This document shows, one piece after another, positions 38,101 to 51,408 of a stretch of 64,000 nt of DNA (its first letter is position 1; each line of letters begins with the position of its first letter). The position numbers and the translations under genes were made by a program. The DNA is taken from assembly GCF_000208865.1 (NCBI RefSeq), contig NC_018394.1, positions 1,199,635-1,263,634 on the forward strand, in the 5' to 3' direction. Source of the stretch: Neospora caninum Liverpool (lineage: Eukaryota; Apicomplexa; Conoidasida; Eucoccidiorida; Sarcocystidae). The notes below the pieces were generated by a model that searched no databases, had not been told where the DNA came from, and saw nothing but the letters and a program-made list of their open reading frames with translations.

Positions 38101-40603
38101 AACCGCGGTTAGGCCCTCTCGGTCAGCAAGCGAAGACCGCTCCACTCGATCTATTCGAATGCCTTGTGATCGAGTTTGGGAGACTACACCGAAACTAGGT
38201 CCGCAGTGGACTGCCAAAGACACCGGAACTGGTGCATTTCAACATCCTAAGACTTCGAGGTTCTTCCACATCGGATATGTTCTAGGCGTTGCAGGTGTTC
38301 GTTGTGAATTTCCATCGGAGCAATCTTAGCCCCACTCCCTTGATATTGTCAGTCTTGCACCACAGCTCATCATACACAAGTTCGCCCGTATTTGTGGCGA
38401 GTCAGCGTTGCCCGGTTCTTTGTCCTGCGGATTCGAAGCAGTTTGTGAAGCCGACTTTTCTATAGTCCTTCCCTGTCTTCTGAATTCGTTGCTCCCTCGT
38501 GGCTGTTGCCTACCTGGGGAAAACAGGCTGGAAACAGGGATGCCGTCCATTTCTCAAGAAACGAAGAAGTGTCTGTCTGTCTCCAAAGGCGACGCTTTCT
38601 GCGAGAGGGACTCTCGCCTCCGCGCGTAGGCCCGGCGCTCGACGTGGCTCGGGCATTCTTCTCTGCAGGTGTTGTGAAGAAACTCGAATGCGTCCTTTTT
38701 CGTGGTCGGGCACACGACCTCCCGCAAGTACCAAAACGCCCTCCGTTGACCAGTCTGAGGCGCTTTGTGTCTCGGACAGTCTCGAAGCGGAGCAGACCTC
38801 CTCACCAGAGGCGCGAGTGCTCCGTCCAACGTCCGGAAACCGGAAAAAAAGAGCAGGCGTGCGCGACAGCCAAGCGGCGAGGCTCACGTCCCCTACATTT
38901 TTTACACACCGCGAGAGGAACGGAACGTGTCGCGGGAACGGGGAAATCCCGTCTATCCTACCCCTTTCTTACTTGCTGGGGATGTTTTCTTCGGGTCTCT
39001 CGTCCTGGAAAAGGAGAAGCGATGGGAGGGAGGAACAGGGAAATCGGAAAAACCCGAGAATGGCTCTCCGTCGTCCGGTGTCACCTTTTGAACCTCAGCT
39101 GCCAATGCGGCGAAAGGAAACCCCGGCTGTATGAACAGCCAAAGAACGCCGCTGTTCCGTTAGGTCGAATGTGCACTTTTCCATCTTACGAAACGCCGAA
39201 CCGTCTTTTCTTTAATCCAGCGCCACGAATGCCAATTTGGTTCAGGCTCTCGCCGCCTTTTCACCATTCGTCCCTCTCGCCGCCGCTCTCTAACTAGGCC
39301 AGCCCTGCTCTCCCGCCTCGCCGGCAAAAACGAAGCAGCTGCTCATTTTCGTTTTTTCCTCTCCAAAAAAAACTCGGTATAGCAGGTCAAAGGCTCTTCC
39401 CTTCCTTTTTTTCTGCTATTTCCCTGGAAACCAATCTTTCCTCCCGCTACCCGTAGGCTGGCTCGAGCGCTCCGTCTCTTTTTCATGTGTCTCGCCTCGC
39501 AGCTGCCGTGTGTCTGGTGGTCATAGTCCACTCTCGACTGCTTTTCCTCTCTTGCAGCTTGTCCTCTCTCCACGGCGACCGCCTTCTCTTCTTTGCCTGT
39601 CCGCAATCCTTCCCGTGTTTCTCTCCTTCCCGTGTTTCTCCTTCGTTCCCGCTCTCCTCGCCCCACCGGCCGCATCGCTGGCTGGCGGTCTACCGCTCCC
39701 AGGCGTGTCCGGTTTTAAAAGGCTGTGTGGTTTCGCTTCCTGATGCTTCGCCCCGTCCCCCTCGGAACGCTTCTGTTCGTCGGGCGCCGTCCACAGTTCG
39801 CGTTTTTCGTCCTTGTCTGGTTGGGGTGCGCCGGGGCCTCCCGCCGCCTCCCGCCGTGTCTTCTCGGACCAGCCTCTGGTCTCTTGGCAGACGAGCAGGG
39901 AGCTGGCCTGAGCCGTTCGAGACGCTGCTGTCTTTCGGCGCCGCCTTCGTTTCTTTGTGAGGGGATTCACAAGTGCAACAAGGCGCCTTGGTGGCACGTA
40001 TGGGCAGCGCAAACCGACAGATCCACCCAGCGCGAGGGACACGGACCGGGAAAGAACAAGCAGGGATTATGAGAGAAAGATCCGGGGGCAGACAGAGACA
40101 CACAGCGGCGCAAAGCAGCGCGCACATACACACATGCAAGGAAGACGCAGGAGAGTCAACGGGAGCCAGGCAAACGGAAAGAACGAGCGAGACGGGGAGA
40201 CAGGCGAAGCACCACTGGAGAAGAAAGCGCCGTTTTCTCGAGTGGACGTAGATCTCGCAGCTTCACCTTTTCAGTCGCCCTCTCTCTGAAGCAGCAATCC
40301 AGAAGTCCACGTCGACTTCCGTCGAGTCCATGCATATCTGCGTAGCAGTTCTGGTATCGCGAAACGCTGGCCGGAAGTGCAGTTCCGGCGTTTCCTTCTC
40401 ACACAACACTTTTGCGTCAGAGAGAGGGAGAGACCCACCCGCTCCTCGACGGGCCTTTCTGTTTCCTGGAACGAAGTGAGGTGTTTCGCGTCCGTGAATG
40501 CTGAATATATCGGCGTCCGTTCTTCAGGCGACTGCTCTTCTCTCCCCATTCTCGCTCTCGTGTCTCCGCCTCCGACGTGAGCAGACGAGGGACGCGAGAG
40601 AGG
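35153..40603. other. Divergent intergenic region between lipase and TLDc genes
   Basis: About 5.4 kb with no gene I can support. It should contain the promoters and 5' UTRs of the two divergent genes. It holds an AGAGACG word at 35601-35607, a short TA tract at about 37278-37302, and a lower-GC stretch at about 36.7-38.4 kb with very little coding character. The largest ORFs (plus 38499-39134 and 38506-39297) overlap each other in different frames and lack domains. Confidence 0.6.
35601..35607 (+). promoter_or_regulatory. AGAGACG (WGAGACG-type) motif upstream of the lipase gene
   Basis: One copy about 450 bp upstream of the lipase ATG. It matches the known Toxoplasma promoter word; a single short match is weak support. 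Confidence 0.25.
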
Positions 40604-43600
40604 ATGTTCTCTGCCGACGCCATCCTCCAATTCGCCTCCGAGTTGTCAGGCGTCCTCCACGTTCGCCTCGATCCTCCGTCGCCCTCGCAGCCGTCTTCCC
40701 GTTCACCTTCTTCCGCTTCGTCCTCTCGCGACGTGCCTGCTGCCTCCGCTCATCCTGTCTCGCGTTCGGCGCCTTCACAGCCGTCTTGTGCGTCTTCCTA
40801 TCCCGGTTCTTCTGTCCCCGTCTCCGGTCCTTCTTCGCTTCCCTCGTCTTCTGCCTCGCGCCATCACTCGTCTCTGCCGCCCTCGCTTTCTGCGTACGAG
40901 TCGTTTCTTTTTTCGCCTGAGGACCGGCCGGCCGGACAGCCAAACGCGAGTTGTCAGAGGCCTTCGCTTCGTCCCGAGGCTTCCGTTCGAGAGAAGGAAA
41001 CGGTGCGTCGACACACCAGCTCGCCAGAAACAGAGGCCGGGAACCGCAGGTGCCCGCCTAAGTATGACCCCGACTCGCAGGCGACAGAAAGTGCACGTGT
41101 CTCTTCGCCGTCTTCTCCCTATCCACAACGGTCGTCTCCGTTTCTCTCCCGCTCCTTGCTGCCTCGAAACGTTTCCCTTCCTGAAGCCCTCGCGAAGAGC
41201 GGCACCGCAGCAGGGAATGCGCCTGTCTCCGCGCCTCGCAGAGGGAAGCCGACAGCCTGCTCTTTAGGGACCCAGCGCCCTGTTTCTTTTGGGCCTTCTT
41301 CCCCCGCCCCGGCGTTTGCGCTCCGACCACTGAGTTCCCGTCCTGTTGCGCTGCTCAGAGAGGGACGCGCAGCTATGGGGGCCGAACAGTCTGCGGTCGC
41401 GTCCCCAGGGGAAGGCCGCGGAGCTCGCGCGTCGTTTGCTTCTGCCTCTTCTCTCGGGGGAGGCGAGCAAGAATACGCCTCCCCCAGGGAACATCCGCGC
41501 AGCGAAGCGCATGTCGGACAAGACGCACGAAGATGCCGACGAGGAAGCGAAGAAGAGGCTGGGTCTCAGACGCGTGCCCCGCCGTCGCCGTCTGCTGCTT
41601 CGTCGGGGCGCCTGGGAGCGTACTTGCCTTCGGCCCTTTCACGGTCCGCGACGTGGGCGTCCTCGTTCCTGTGGAGGCGGTAAGGCGAGAGAAATCGAGA
41701 AACAGAGGGGAAGAAAGCAAGGCAAGGACGAGACGCAGAGGGGAAGAATACGGGAGAAAAGGTGAACCGTGTCGCGAGACACGAGACACCCGGCGAACGA
41801 ACGCGAGACGGCAGGGAACGGTCGAATCTTTGGATCCTGTGTTCTCAATTATGAAAGTGCCTTCCTGCTTCTCTGCGGGTTTCACCTGGTTTCTTTTTGT
41901 TTCGATACGCTTCTCTTTCGTGTTTTGTGCCGTTCCGTGGCCGTGCAGTCTTCACCGATTTGGCCTAGGCGATCCAGCTCTTGCACATCTCTGTGTCGAG
42001 GGCTAACTCCGATCTTTCCGTGTGGGCTTTGTGCGGTCTTGGTGTCAGCGCATTTCACTGGCGCTCTTAGCGTCTTTGTTTCGCCCCGTTTGGCGCGGAT
42101 GTGCGGCTGTCCTCTCTCTCTCTCGTTTGTAGGCACGCGTCGTCCCTCTCGCCTCGCCAGGCGCACGAAGTGGAGACCGTCCCCTCTTGCGCTTGCCAGG
42201 GGAGCATCGCCCACCCACCTGCCTCGCCTTCTGGGCCAGGCAGCCTTCCTGCCTCTTCTCATATCTTTTTCGCGCCTCGCCCTGGTGAGCCTCCGTACGC
42301 CGCGTCGGCCGCTTCATCTGGAGATGGGAGTTTGCGAACTCGGAGCGCGACGGTCACGCTTCCTCCCCACTTTTTGTTTCAGCCAGGAAGCATCCGAGAA
42401 GCAATTCTCCAACCTGGGGCTGCCCCAGATTCCCTGCGCGAGAAACGGTTGTCCTTTTCTTCGTCCTCGGTGGACTCCCCCTACCAGACTGCTTCCTCTT
42501 CTGTACCTGCCTCCTCTCTTTCTTCCTCGCTTCCTTCTGCTTCGTTTGCGGACTCCTCGCATGCGGAGCGAGGGGGGTCGGGAGGCCCGAAGCCGCCCCT
42601 TTCTGCGCCCGTGCAGCCCTCGTCCCGTCTGCCTGGTGGCTTGTACCCCACCCCTTCCTCGCTTCGCGGCGGACGCTCCGCACCGTCCTCTCAACCTGCC
42701 TTGCAGGCTCCGCACATCCACTTTGGCGTGCACATGCCGCAGCAGGTGACAGCCTCTCCGGAGGATGCACTCGGGGATAAGAGGGAGAGAGAGGAGACGC
42801 CAAGGTCGCCTGCGGCTGCCGCTCGCGCTGCGTTCCAGTCGAGTCGAGAGAGGGGGTCGGGAGACGACGCCCGCGCAGAGGGGAAAGAGGGAAGGAAGAG
42901 GTTCACGGAGCCCAGTCGCACTGGGGACACCGGAAGTCCCCGGTGTCCTCTCGGAGGCAAGGAGCTCAGAGACGCCCAAGACACGGGCGTCGCCACACCA
43001 CCGTTTTCGTCTTCTTCCATGCCTTCCTCGTCTTCCGTTTCTTCTTCGTCAGCTGTGGAAGAGGGAGATGCGCCTGACGCCCGCAGCCTCCCCGCGGACC
43101 TGTCTCCAGGCCTGCCTCCGTCGCTCGCTTCTCACAAGGCAAATCGTTGTGGCGACGAGGCCCCCGGTTCGGAGAAGCACGTGACGACCGAGGGCGGGAA
43201 GGAGACACATCCCTGGACGGTGGTGCACGACTCCGAGGAAAAGCAAAAGGAAAGTCTGAGCCGGCGAGGCACCGCACTGCTCGACTTTTGGCAGGAGGAA
43301 CAGGAGCGACTTGAAGACAAACTCGCCTTCAACAGAGGCGAGGCCCGCTGCCTCTACGTCGAGAAAGACGCCTTCGTCCCCGGGATCCTCACGCTCGAGC
43401 GCGAGGCTCTAAAGTTTCGAAAAGGTAGGGACAGAGCTGGGCCACAGGGGCAAGAAGTGATGCCTTCGTGTCACCTAGCCGCCCTGTAAACACCCACAGG
43501 AGTACACACTAGTGGAGGACGGCGAAGCCGTGAGAGGTGAAGGCGCGCTTGCAGATTGTTTTTCGCAGAGAGACCAAAGTGGGCGGCTGTGAAGGCTGCG

Positions 43601-46600
43601 TGTCTCCTACCGCGAAATTCTTCCCTCGCGTTTGAGCGCGACCGCGAGGCAAAGCTCGGGAACTTCCGCGACCCCTGGCCGAGACACTGCGACAGACGCG
43701 CATCGAAAACAGGGGGCGAAAGAGAAGTCGGAATAACCCCGATTGGAGAGAACCACGTGAGACGGTCGTTCCCCGTAGGCCTGCGAGGCGCCGTGAGACT
43801 GCTGGGCCTTATTCGCTTTTTCCGGCACCTTTTTCGCTTTTTTTGTCTCTTTCTCCTGCAGCCGACGCTTCCCCGGGGAGCACCGGAAGGGCCGGAATCG
43901 CCCCGTTCCTGTGCGTGAGCCTGACAGACGTTGTCGAGTGTGCCTGCGTGTGTCCCCCGCCTTCCGTCAACGATGAGCTACCCTCGAGTCCGACTCCGTT
44001 TGCAAAATCTCCGCTTCTGTGGCCATCCGCTTCGGCCTCGGGTTGCTCCCTCGGCGAGACGGCGCGCCACGCAGACGAAGGTCTGTCTCCTTGCTCGAGT
44101 GGGGAAGGAGCGGGAAGGCGCGGGCGGAGTTTGGAGGCTCGCCAAGTGCCTGTCGCCCTCAGTCGACAGCCGACGGTCTTCATCCAACTTCTCGTCACCA
44201 CCTTGCACGGCCCCTCGCAACTGCCGGAGGAATCCGCGAGAGGAGAGAGCGACGCAGGGGAAGGTGGCCAGACTGCGGCTGGGGAGAAGACAGCTGCAGA
44301 ACAACAAAGTGCAGGGGCATCAGAGACACACGGACCTCAGGCAGCAGAGGACGCAAAAAGGAGCGCGGCAGGAGAGGAACAACCCAAAGTTTCTGCCGCG
44401 AACACCGGATTTTCCGCATCATTAACTGTCTCCAATGGACCCTCTGCTCCGGTCGCCTCGGCGTACTGCACGCCTCTTTCCTCGCCTCTCTCTCCCCTCT
44501 CGTCGTTTGCTTCTTCCGAGCACCTCGCCGTCCCCCCTCCTTTGTCCTCAGGCGTCGCTCCGTCTTCTCTTCTCCCGGAGAGCACTGAATGTGCAGCTGC
44601 GGACGGCGGCGGCAGTGCGGCCTCCGAGCAGGCGCACGCCCTTGCACTCCCTTCCTCTTCCCAGACTGGAGACGCCAATGCCGCTTCCTCGGCGTTCGGA
44701 GATCATGAGAGAAAGGGACTTCTTCGTGCCGACCTCGTCGACTCGGTGCGGTCTTCCGATGCTGACTCTGCTCGGCCACACGCCCCTGCAGCCGTTCTCG
44801 CCTCACGTGAGCCGGAGCACGTCTCCACTTCCTCGCAAGGTCACCAGCTCGCGTCGCTCTTTGTGTCTCCTCTCGCTGTCGCCGCTGAGTCGCGCGCATC
44901 GTCGCCTTCGCCTCGGAAAGAACTGTCGTCCCTTTCACCCCCCACAGTCTCGTCGCCGTCGGCAGTGTCCGCCTCTCCAGCCTCCCCGCCGCCTACCTCG
45001 CCCTCGGCTTCTCTCCAGACCTCTCTGCGAGGCGGAGGCGACGGGGACCGCAACGCCGCCTCTCAGACGCCGCTGCCTGGCTCACACACTTCGTTCGCGC
45101 TCTCGCCCATTCGGCTGCTCTCGCGCGGCGCTTCGGGCCTCGTGGACTTCTGGGCCAAGTGGAGGGGCCCGGAGGTTCTCCACGAGGCAGGCCATCGCGT
45201 CGCCAAGACGACGGGCGAGGAAAGAAGGAGCGACGCAGAAGACAGGCGCTCCCCCCGCGCTCGCACCGACGCTAAGCGGGTGCGTGCGAAGCGCCCGCTG
45301 CCGCAGTTGGAGTAAGTCCCGCGAGGTTGAGTAGGTCAGTTTGCGTCTTTCACGGCATGTGGAGGGGCGTGGCGAGGTGCTCTCGAGACGCGTGCGTTTT
45401 CTTCTTGTCGCCAAAGAGTTTCACGCGTTTTCGCCTCAAAAAAAGCTTCGGGCGTCTGAAGCAGCGGCGGAGCGACGTGCCGCGGAGCGGGCGTGCAGCG
45501 CGTGGTGTCCTGGTGCTCTTTGGGGCCGTTTTCGCCTTGCTTGTCGCGACTGGGCGCAGGCCGCACACGCGAGGCGGCGGCGTCTTTGTGAGGTTCCCGA
45601 TCTGCTGCGCGATTCCCACCGAGTCGAGTCCCTTCGTTTCGTTTGTCGCCTTGCGGCAATGTGCGCGATGCAGAGGAAACACAGACGTCAATTTCGTTCT
45701 CTTTGGGTTCTTCAACAAGGAGCTCGCTCAGGAGTTCACGCGGGCCATCATCAAGTTCGTTGACCACTGCCAGGTGAGAACGCGTTTTCCTTTCGAGGAA
45801 AGTCGCGAGTGACCCGAAAGGCCAGAAGAAAACTCTCCGGGGGAGAGGATGAGAGGAACAGGCTCAGACCGCCGCCGTAGCAGAAGACGCACCAGCACGA
45901 GAAGAGACACTCACACGTGGAGAGAAGGGGAGGGAAGGAGATGGACGAGGAGGCAGGACGGGGGTTTGGTTTCTTTCTTTTAGGAGACGCCGAACAAGCG
46001 TCGCGTCTCTTGCGGGACAGCGAAGCACCCCGGGAAAGAAAAGCGAGACAAGACCGAACGCACACGGGCTGCCGGTGCGGAAGAAGAGGCGAAAGAGGAG
46101 CTGAGAGCGTACTGGTGTCTGTTTGTGGCTGTGCAGGCAGAACATCGAAACGTGCGAGTTGTTGCTACGCACATTCCTTCGAATTCCAGTGAGTTCCCGC
46201 TCGGAGTTCTTCACGCTGTTGGATTCCAGTATCCTACTAAGGGTATTCCACTTCGGATACGTTCTAGGGATTTTGCTGCGTGTCTCCCGATTTCTGTTCC
46301 CCCAGCATCTAGCGTTGCCTTCTCTGTGTTTGCCTTCCCATCTGTCCGAGCTGCGCTTTCCCCGGACGGGTGTCTAGGCTCTGCACTGCGCGTCTTTCTC
46401 TTTCGTCCGTGCCTGTTTCGTTCCCCCGTTTTTCACCCGAGGCGGGGCAGTGCCTCTCAGACCGGTTCCGCTCCATTCCGTGCCTATCGTCTCGAGTTCA
46501 TCGCGTTCTCTTTTTCATTTTCGCGTCTCTGTTCCCCTCGCTCCCCCGCCACGGACTCGTTCGCTGACGATTTTCGGTGCGTGCGACTTTGACTGCTTTG

Positions 46601-49600
46601 CTGTCTCGGCGCGGCAGACGTGCTCGTCGGGCGGTGGGCTGCAGAGTTTGCCCGTTCGGCCATCTTCCAGGAGGACGACGAAGATTTGGTGGCTCTCAGG
46701 TACACGGCGGAAACCTCAGGAAGCACGGAAACGGGAGAACCCGAGGAAAGGGCGAAGCATAGAATGCAGGACTTTATAGAGCTGGCGAAAAACAGAGAAG
46801 CGGCGAGAAGCGAGCGGTTGCAGTCACTGTCTCTCCCGCCCTTGTCCTTCTCTCATCTCTCGCTCTCTGCTTCGCGTGCTGCCCATGTCCCTCTTTCTCT
46901 CAGTTCGCCCTCGAACTCGCTCCAGAGCTTCGACAGCGTCGGGAGCGACGAGGCAGTCGGCGACAGTCAGCATGGTGCAAGCTCTCGCGCGTCTCGTCGC
47001 TCGTCCGACGTGGCAGGCTCGCGGCCTCTCCGCACCGCGTCCTCTGCGTCGATCGCTCTGCCTCGGCGGCCGCACTCACCGTCGCGTCACCCGCGTCTCC
47101 GCAGCGCAGGCTCTCCCGTGTCCGGGGAGGCGGAAGGAGACAGAGACAACAGAGACGCGGCCAAGGCGGTCTCTCCCTCTCTCTACCAGTTTCTCTTGAT
47201 GCAGTCTCGGCGATCAGCTAGCGACGGGTGGCTTGGCGCCGCTGCCGACAGCGGTCAGTCGCCATCCGCCGAGCGCGCGGGCGACATCTTCTGCGCCGGC
47301 GAGCCCGAGCAGGAAGAGATGACGAGGCCGCAGTCCTTTGGCAAGGGTTCAACGCTCACGCTGCCTCTGCCCGATTTCGATATTCCTGAGGGCGCTCCGG
47401 CGCTCCTCTCCAACGCCGTCGTCTCGCAAGTAAGCCCAGAGCGAAGTCGGAAAGATTCAGAGTTTCCTCCCGCGGCGATTGCCGATCAAAACTGAAATTT
47501 GCTCTCCCGCCGTCGTCGGCTGCGTGGCCAGGTATTCCCGTCCCCAACCCAACTGTGTGGCCAAACACACTCCGGTTCCACGGCTCCTGTTGCGTAACGC
47601 AGAGAGATAGATGGAGAGAGCGAGAGGTACAGAGCGGGGGAGAGAAGGAGACAGAGGGGAAGACAGGGATGTAGATAGATGGGTAGCCTTCCGTGCACGG
47701 CAGTGTAGACAGAGGAGGGAGCGACAGTGGAGGCCGCGGCGTGCGTAGGTCAAAAAAACGCGGCGGATTTTTGCAAGAATTGCACACGCGTTGCCTTCTG
47801 CATGTGTCTTTGCCTGTTGGACCGCCGTTCCTCTTGCTGCTTCAGCTAGCTGTGCACCTTCCCCTGATGCTGACGATGAAAAGATGGTCTCTCGCTTTCT
47901 GTCACAAATTAAACGGCATCTCCCTCAACACGTAAGGCTTGTCTTGTTTCTGTCCACGCAGCATTTCCATCCTGCTGGAGCTAAACGATGCTTTTTTCGA
48001 TCGATGCTCCGTGCTTGGCAACATGTATGTACACATGTCTCCATATGCCAGACTGTACATATCAACGCTTGAATCTGTGTAACTCTTTGCATACAAATGT
48101 GCATAGGACATACGCTTGCACGGCCCAGTGGATGCCTCAACATTTTACGGTATGCGGGTACACAGATCACCGTCACCGGCGGGCGAGAGACCCGCTCGTT
48201 TCTCGTGCGAGCTGGCCGAGGTCTGGATTTCTCGATTTTTTCCAATGTCTAATCCGTAAACCGACCTTGTCTTCAGACAGTCTGATTCGAAACCGCGTTC
48301 GCTTTTCTCCGTTTCCCAGATTCTACCGGAAGTGTTCCAACCGCGGTCCGTGCCTCTTGTTTTTGCAAGATGCCCGGGGCATCCTCTTCGGGGCGTTTCT
48401 GAGTGAGATTCGCGAGTGCGCGAAATACTACGGCTCAGGTAAACATTCCCGTCCTTCTGCCACGTACGCAGACGTGCAAAGCCTGCGGCCCATCGGGTTT
48501 TTTCCCAGCGGAACTGCTGCGATATGACGCTCGACTGGATTTTATACCTCCTCTGGGGAGAAGGCGTTCGTCAGCTGTGTGCCTCTCTTCTCGCCTGTAC
48601 CTCGAACGCTCGCCTTTCCCCCGCGGCGCGCTCTCTGCATGCCTCGCTGTTTTCCCTGTGTGGCTTTTGTCGCGGCTGTGTTCTTCGCGCCCCCGCAGCT
48701 GAGACGTTTGTCTTCACCTTCAAAGGCCCTGACGGAAAAATGGATCCCGAGCACCCGGTGAGACTCCGTGGGTGGCTCTCGGCGATGCGCCTTCTTCGGA
48801 AGAAAGGCGCGAAAGGTCGTTCCCTCACGTCCACCGAAAGGGTGCATCGTTTCGCGTGGTGTTTGTCGAAACAGGGCGCTCCGGCAGCAGAATCCTCCAC
48901 CCCAGAAACGCGATGTGTCTGTCTCTTGCCGAACGTCTTTCTCTCGCGTTTGTCTGCGGTTGTACTCGTGCGAAGTGGTGACGGCGGAGAGGAAGGAAAC
49001 GACGGGAAAGACCGCAAGCGACAACGAAACGGCGCGCCGGCCATGGGGAGCCTTGCGTCCCCGCAGTGTGCTTCGCGCCTGTTTGGGTGTTGCCGCAAAT
49101 TCCTGTCTGTTTTGTGCCTGGACGACTCTCTGTGTGCGTGTGTGTGTGTTTTCAGACGCTCCACGTCTACAGGTGGAGCAAGCTGAACAATTATTTCATC
49201 TACACAGACCACGACGTGTTGGGAATTGGAGGCGGAGGCCACTACGCCATCTCTGTCGACAAGGATTTGCTGCGAGGCTGCTCGTCCTGCTGTCTGACGT
49301 TCAATTCGCCGGTGTTGTCGTCCTCCGAAGATTTTATTGTGAAGGCGTTCCAGGTGAGAAGACGACGAGAGGCGCCTCGAGGAAGGACAAGCGGAAAGAA
49401 AACGAGGGAGAGACAGCGCAGAGGGACTCCTCGAGAAGCGCCTGAAGACAGAGAGAGGAAGGAAAGGAAACGCGAGAGAGAAGGAAACAAAAGAAAAGGG
49501 AAGAAGAGATCTGTCGAGGGAACGAGAGGAGACGGAGCGTGATGCGTTCGCCGCGAAGGAAAGCCCAGGCAAAAAGAGAGCTCGCATGGACTCCCAAACC

Positions 49601-49769
49601 TACGATGGAGTAGAAAAGAAACCGAAGGACGAGGCGGATATGCGCTGTGTAGCAAAAACCGAGGGATATGGTGAGAGAGTGTCGGCGGCGGGGCCGCATG
49701 GAGAGAGGCGAATTCTGTCTTTCCTTTGGCTCTTGCTTTCTTCAGGTGTGGGCGTTCGAAGATTACTGA
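40604..49769 (+). CDS. TLDc-domain protein (OXR1/NCOA7 family) with a split PH/GRAM-like domain
   Basis: Eleven exons: 40604-41679, 42133-43424, 43862-45311, 45674-45773, 46135-46186, 46618-47429, 47846-47931, 48320-48438, 48699-48757, 49156-49353, 49746-49769; 1,755 residues, all phases agree. Residues about 1595-1755 form a complete TLDc domain: LAVHLPLMLTMKRWSLAF, GISLNTFYRKCSNRGPCLLF, AETFVFTF, HVYRWSKLNNYFIYTDHDV, GIGGGGHYAISVDKDLLRG, CLTFNSPVLSSSEDFIVKAF and a final VWAFEDY. TLDc proteins are linked to oxidative-stress resistance and bind or disassemble V-ATPase. Upstream pieces LYVEKDAFVPGILTLEREAL, PFLCVSLTDVVECACVC, VFIQLLVTTL and VNFVLFGFFNKELAQEFTRA have the strand pattern and closing helix of a PH/GRAM domain, which precedes TLDc in OXR1 and NCOA7. 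Here roughly 400 Ser/Ala-rich residues of exon 3 are inserted in it. Residues 1-750 are mostly low complexity. The TLDc assignment is firm; the PH/GRAM reading is inference. Confidence 0.92.
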
Positions 49770-50060
49770 AGAAAAAGTCACCGCCTGGTGCCCCGTCGGG
49801 CCGCATGACGCCTCGAGAACGTTCCGTCTCCAGTTCTCGCAAGTCTCGGCACAAGTCCTCGTCCGATATCGATATACCAAACTGCACCATGCACATCGCC
49901 CTATATACGCCCATTCAGGAGTGTGCGCACCTGTTTGTTAATACAGTGGTAAACACACGCAGTTGCATATTTTTTCTGAGGTACAAATGTACACAGTCGA
50001 CGCATCCGCACACGCATGCATCTGGAGACATATACCCATATATGGATTTCTTCCCTTCTT

Positions 50061-50101
<41 letters not shown>

Positions 50102-51408
50102 CTTTGGCAGTTGGCGAAAATAAGCCATCGGACATATGTATGTTTGTGATGGGTTGGTGTACTTTGAGCGAACATTGCGGATTTTGTTTCATTCGCTATA
50201 TGAAAGCCTGAGGAAGAAACCAGTTCGTGCTGCGCAAACTTCGCGCAATGCACGCGCGTTCCCAGGCCGTGGAGGAAGTCCCTCGCCTCTTGTCTCCACA
50301 CATTGCCGACCTGCTGTCCCCTCTGTGGTTCTTCTCTACACCACCCCAACTAGGGGATGTACAGAATGCATCGTCCTGTACTTTGGGTGGATCCGCGGAA
50401 AAAGGGGAGATGCACGTCGGAGAGGCAAGAAGAGAACCGTAGGGAAAGTCTCAGGAACTCGAAAGGCGAAGAGGGAGACCGTGACTGGAAGAGAGAGGGG
50501 AAAAGCGAGAGAGGGAGATGTGTTTTTTCAGTCCAGTACCGAGGCTGGTCCCAACGAACGACACAGATTTGCCGAGTGAGACGTTTTTTCGTGCAACTCT
50601 TGAAGGTGAAAAGCAAGCGAAGCGGCCTGCGTCTTTTAAAACCTTCGTCCGAACACCGCGTCTGTTTCTGGTTTCGTGCCTCACCGTCGCTGCTCAACTA
50701 TCTACCGCAGCACCAGGCTTCCTGTTGCTTCACCGACCAGGATGTGACGGCATCATCTCTCCTGCTCAGTTCCTCTCTCGGCCTCCTCTTTTTTCTCTGG
50801 GTTTCCCTCTGTCTCCATGTCGCAGTCCTTCTGTGGAGGAACAGTGCGCGTCCTCCTGGAGAGCTTTTCTTTTCGCGGAACGCGCGAAAGGTACATCTGC
50901 GGCAGCCTGAGAGATGTCACGCGAGTGACGCGTGGCCGCCAGAGAGTTTCTAGCAAACAACAAAGAAAACGAACGGGGCTCCGAGCCTCCTTGTTTGTCC
51001 GTATATACACCCGAGGCCTGCCACAAACAGAAGAAACGTCAAAGAAGTTGGGATCGCGACAAGAAGACAAGTCGAAAGAAAGCAAACACGAAACCGTTCT
51101 TCGGCCACTCCCGCACACACCAGTCCCTTTCACCGCCGATTCCTCCTTGTCATTCTCCTGTCCTGTGGTATGCTGTTCCCCTCTACACCCGACGATTCGC
51201 TCCATTTCGCTCCGGTAGGCGTCCTCCAGTCTCCTCTTCTGTTTATCTCTCCAGGCCGTCTCGTCTCCTCTTCAGTGTTCCGCGTTCACCAACGTGCGTA
51301 GCTGCTCGTCAACCGCGAGATCTCGCTGTTTCCTTTGGCTCTTTCTTCTGTCTGGTTTCCTCTCCTCGGTTCGCCATTCTCGACGTTTTCTTCGGCGCTC
51401 GCCGTGTT
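49770..51408. other. Convergent spacer between TLDc and EF-Tu genes
   Basis: About 1.6 kb between two stop codons, with a (TA)n microsatellite at about 50066-50097. There is no ORF with domain content; probably the 3' UTRs of both genes. Confidence 0.6.

Noticed and set aside
38060..38180. Possible tRNA gene (a TGGTATAACGG box-A-like word and a TTCGAATGCC box-B-like word)
   Set aside because: No acceptor stem pairing or anticodon arm could be drawn around them.
38499..39297. Overlapping plus ORFs upstream of the TLDc gene
   Set aside because: Two frames are open at once, neither has a domain, and neither joins in phase to the TLDc first exon.
47933..48060. Reading the TLDc exon through its donor (RLVLFLSTQHF frame) as the TLDc core
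   Set aside because: The phase 0 reading of 47846-47931 gives the expected HLP...RWSLAF...GISLNT and joins in phase to TFYRK, so the read-through is intron.
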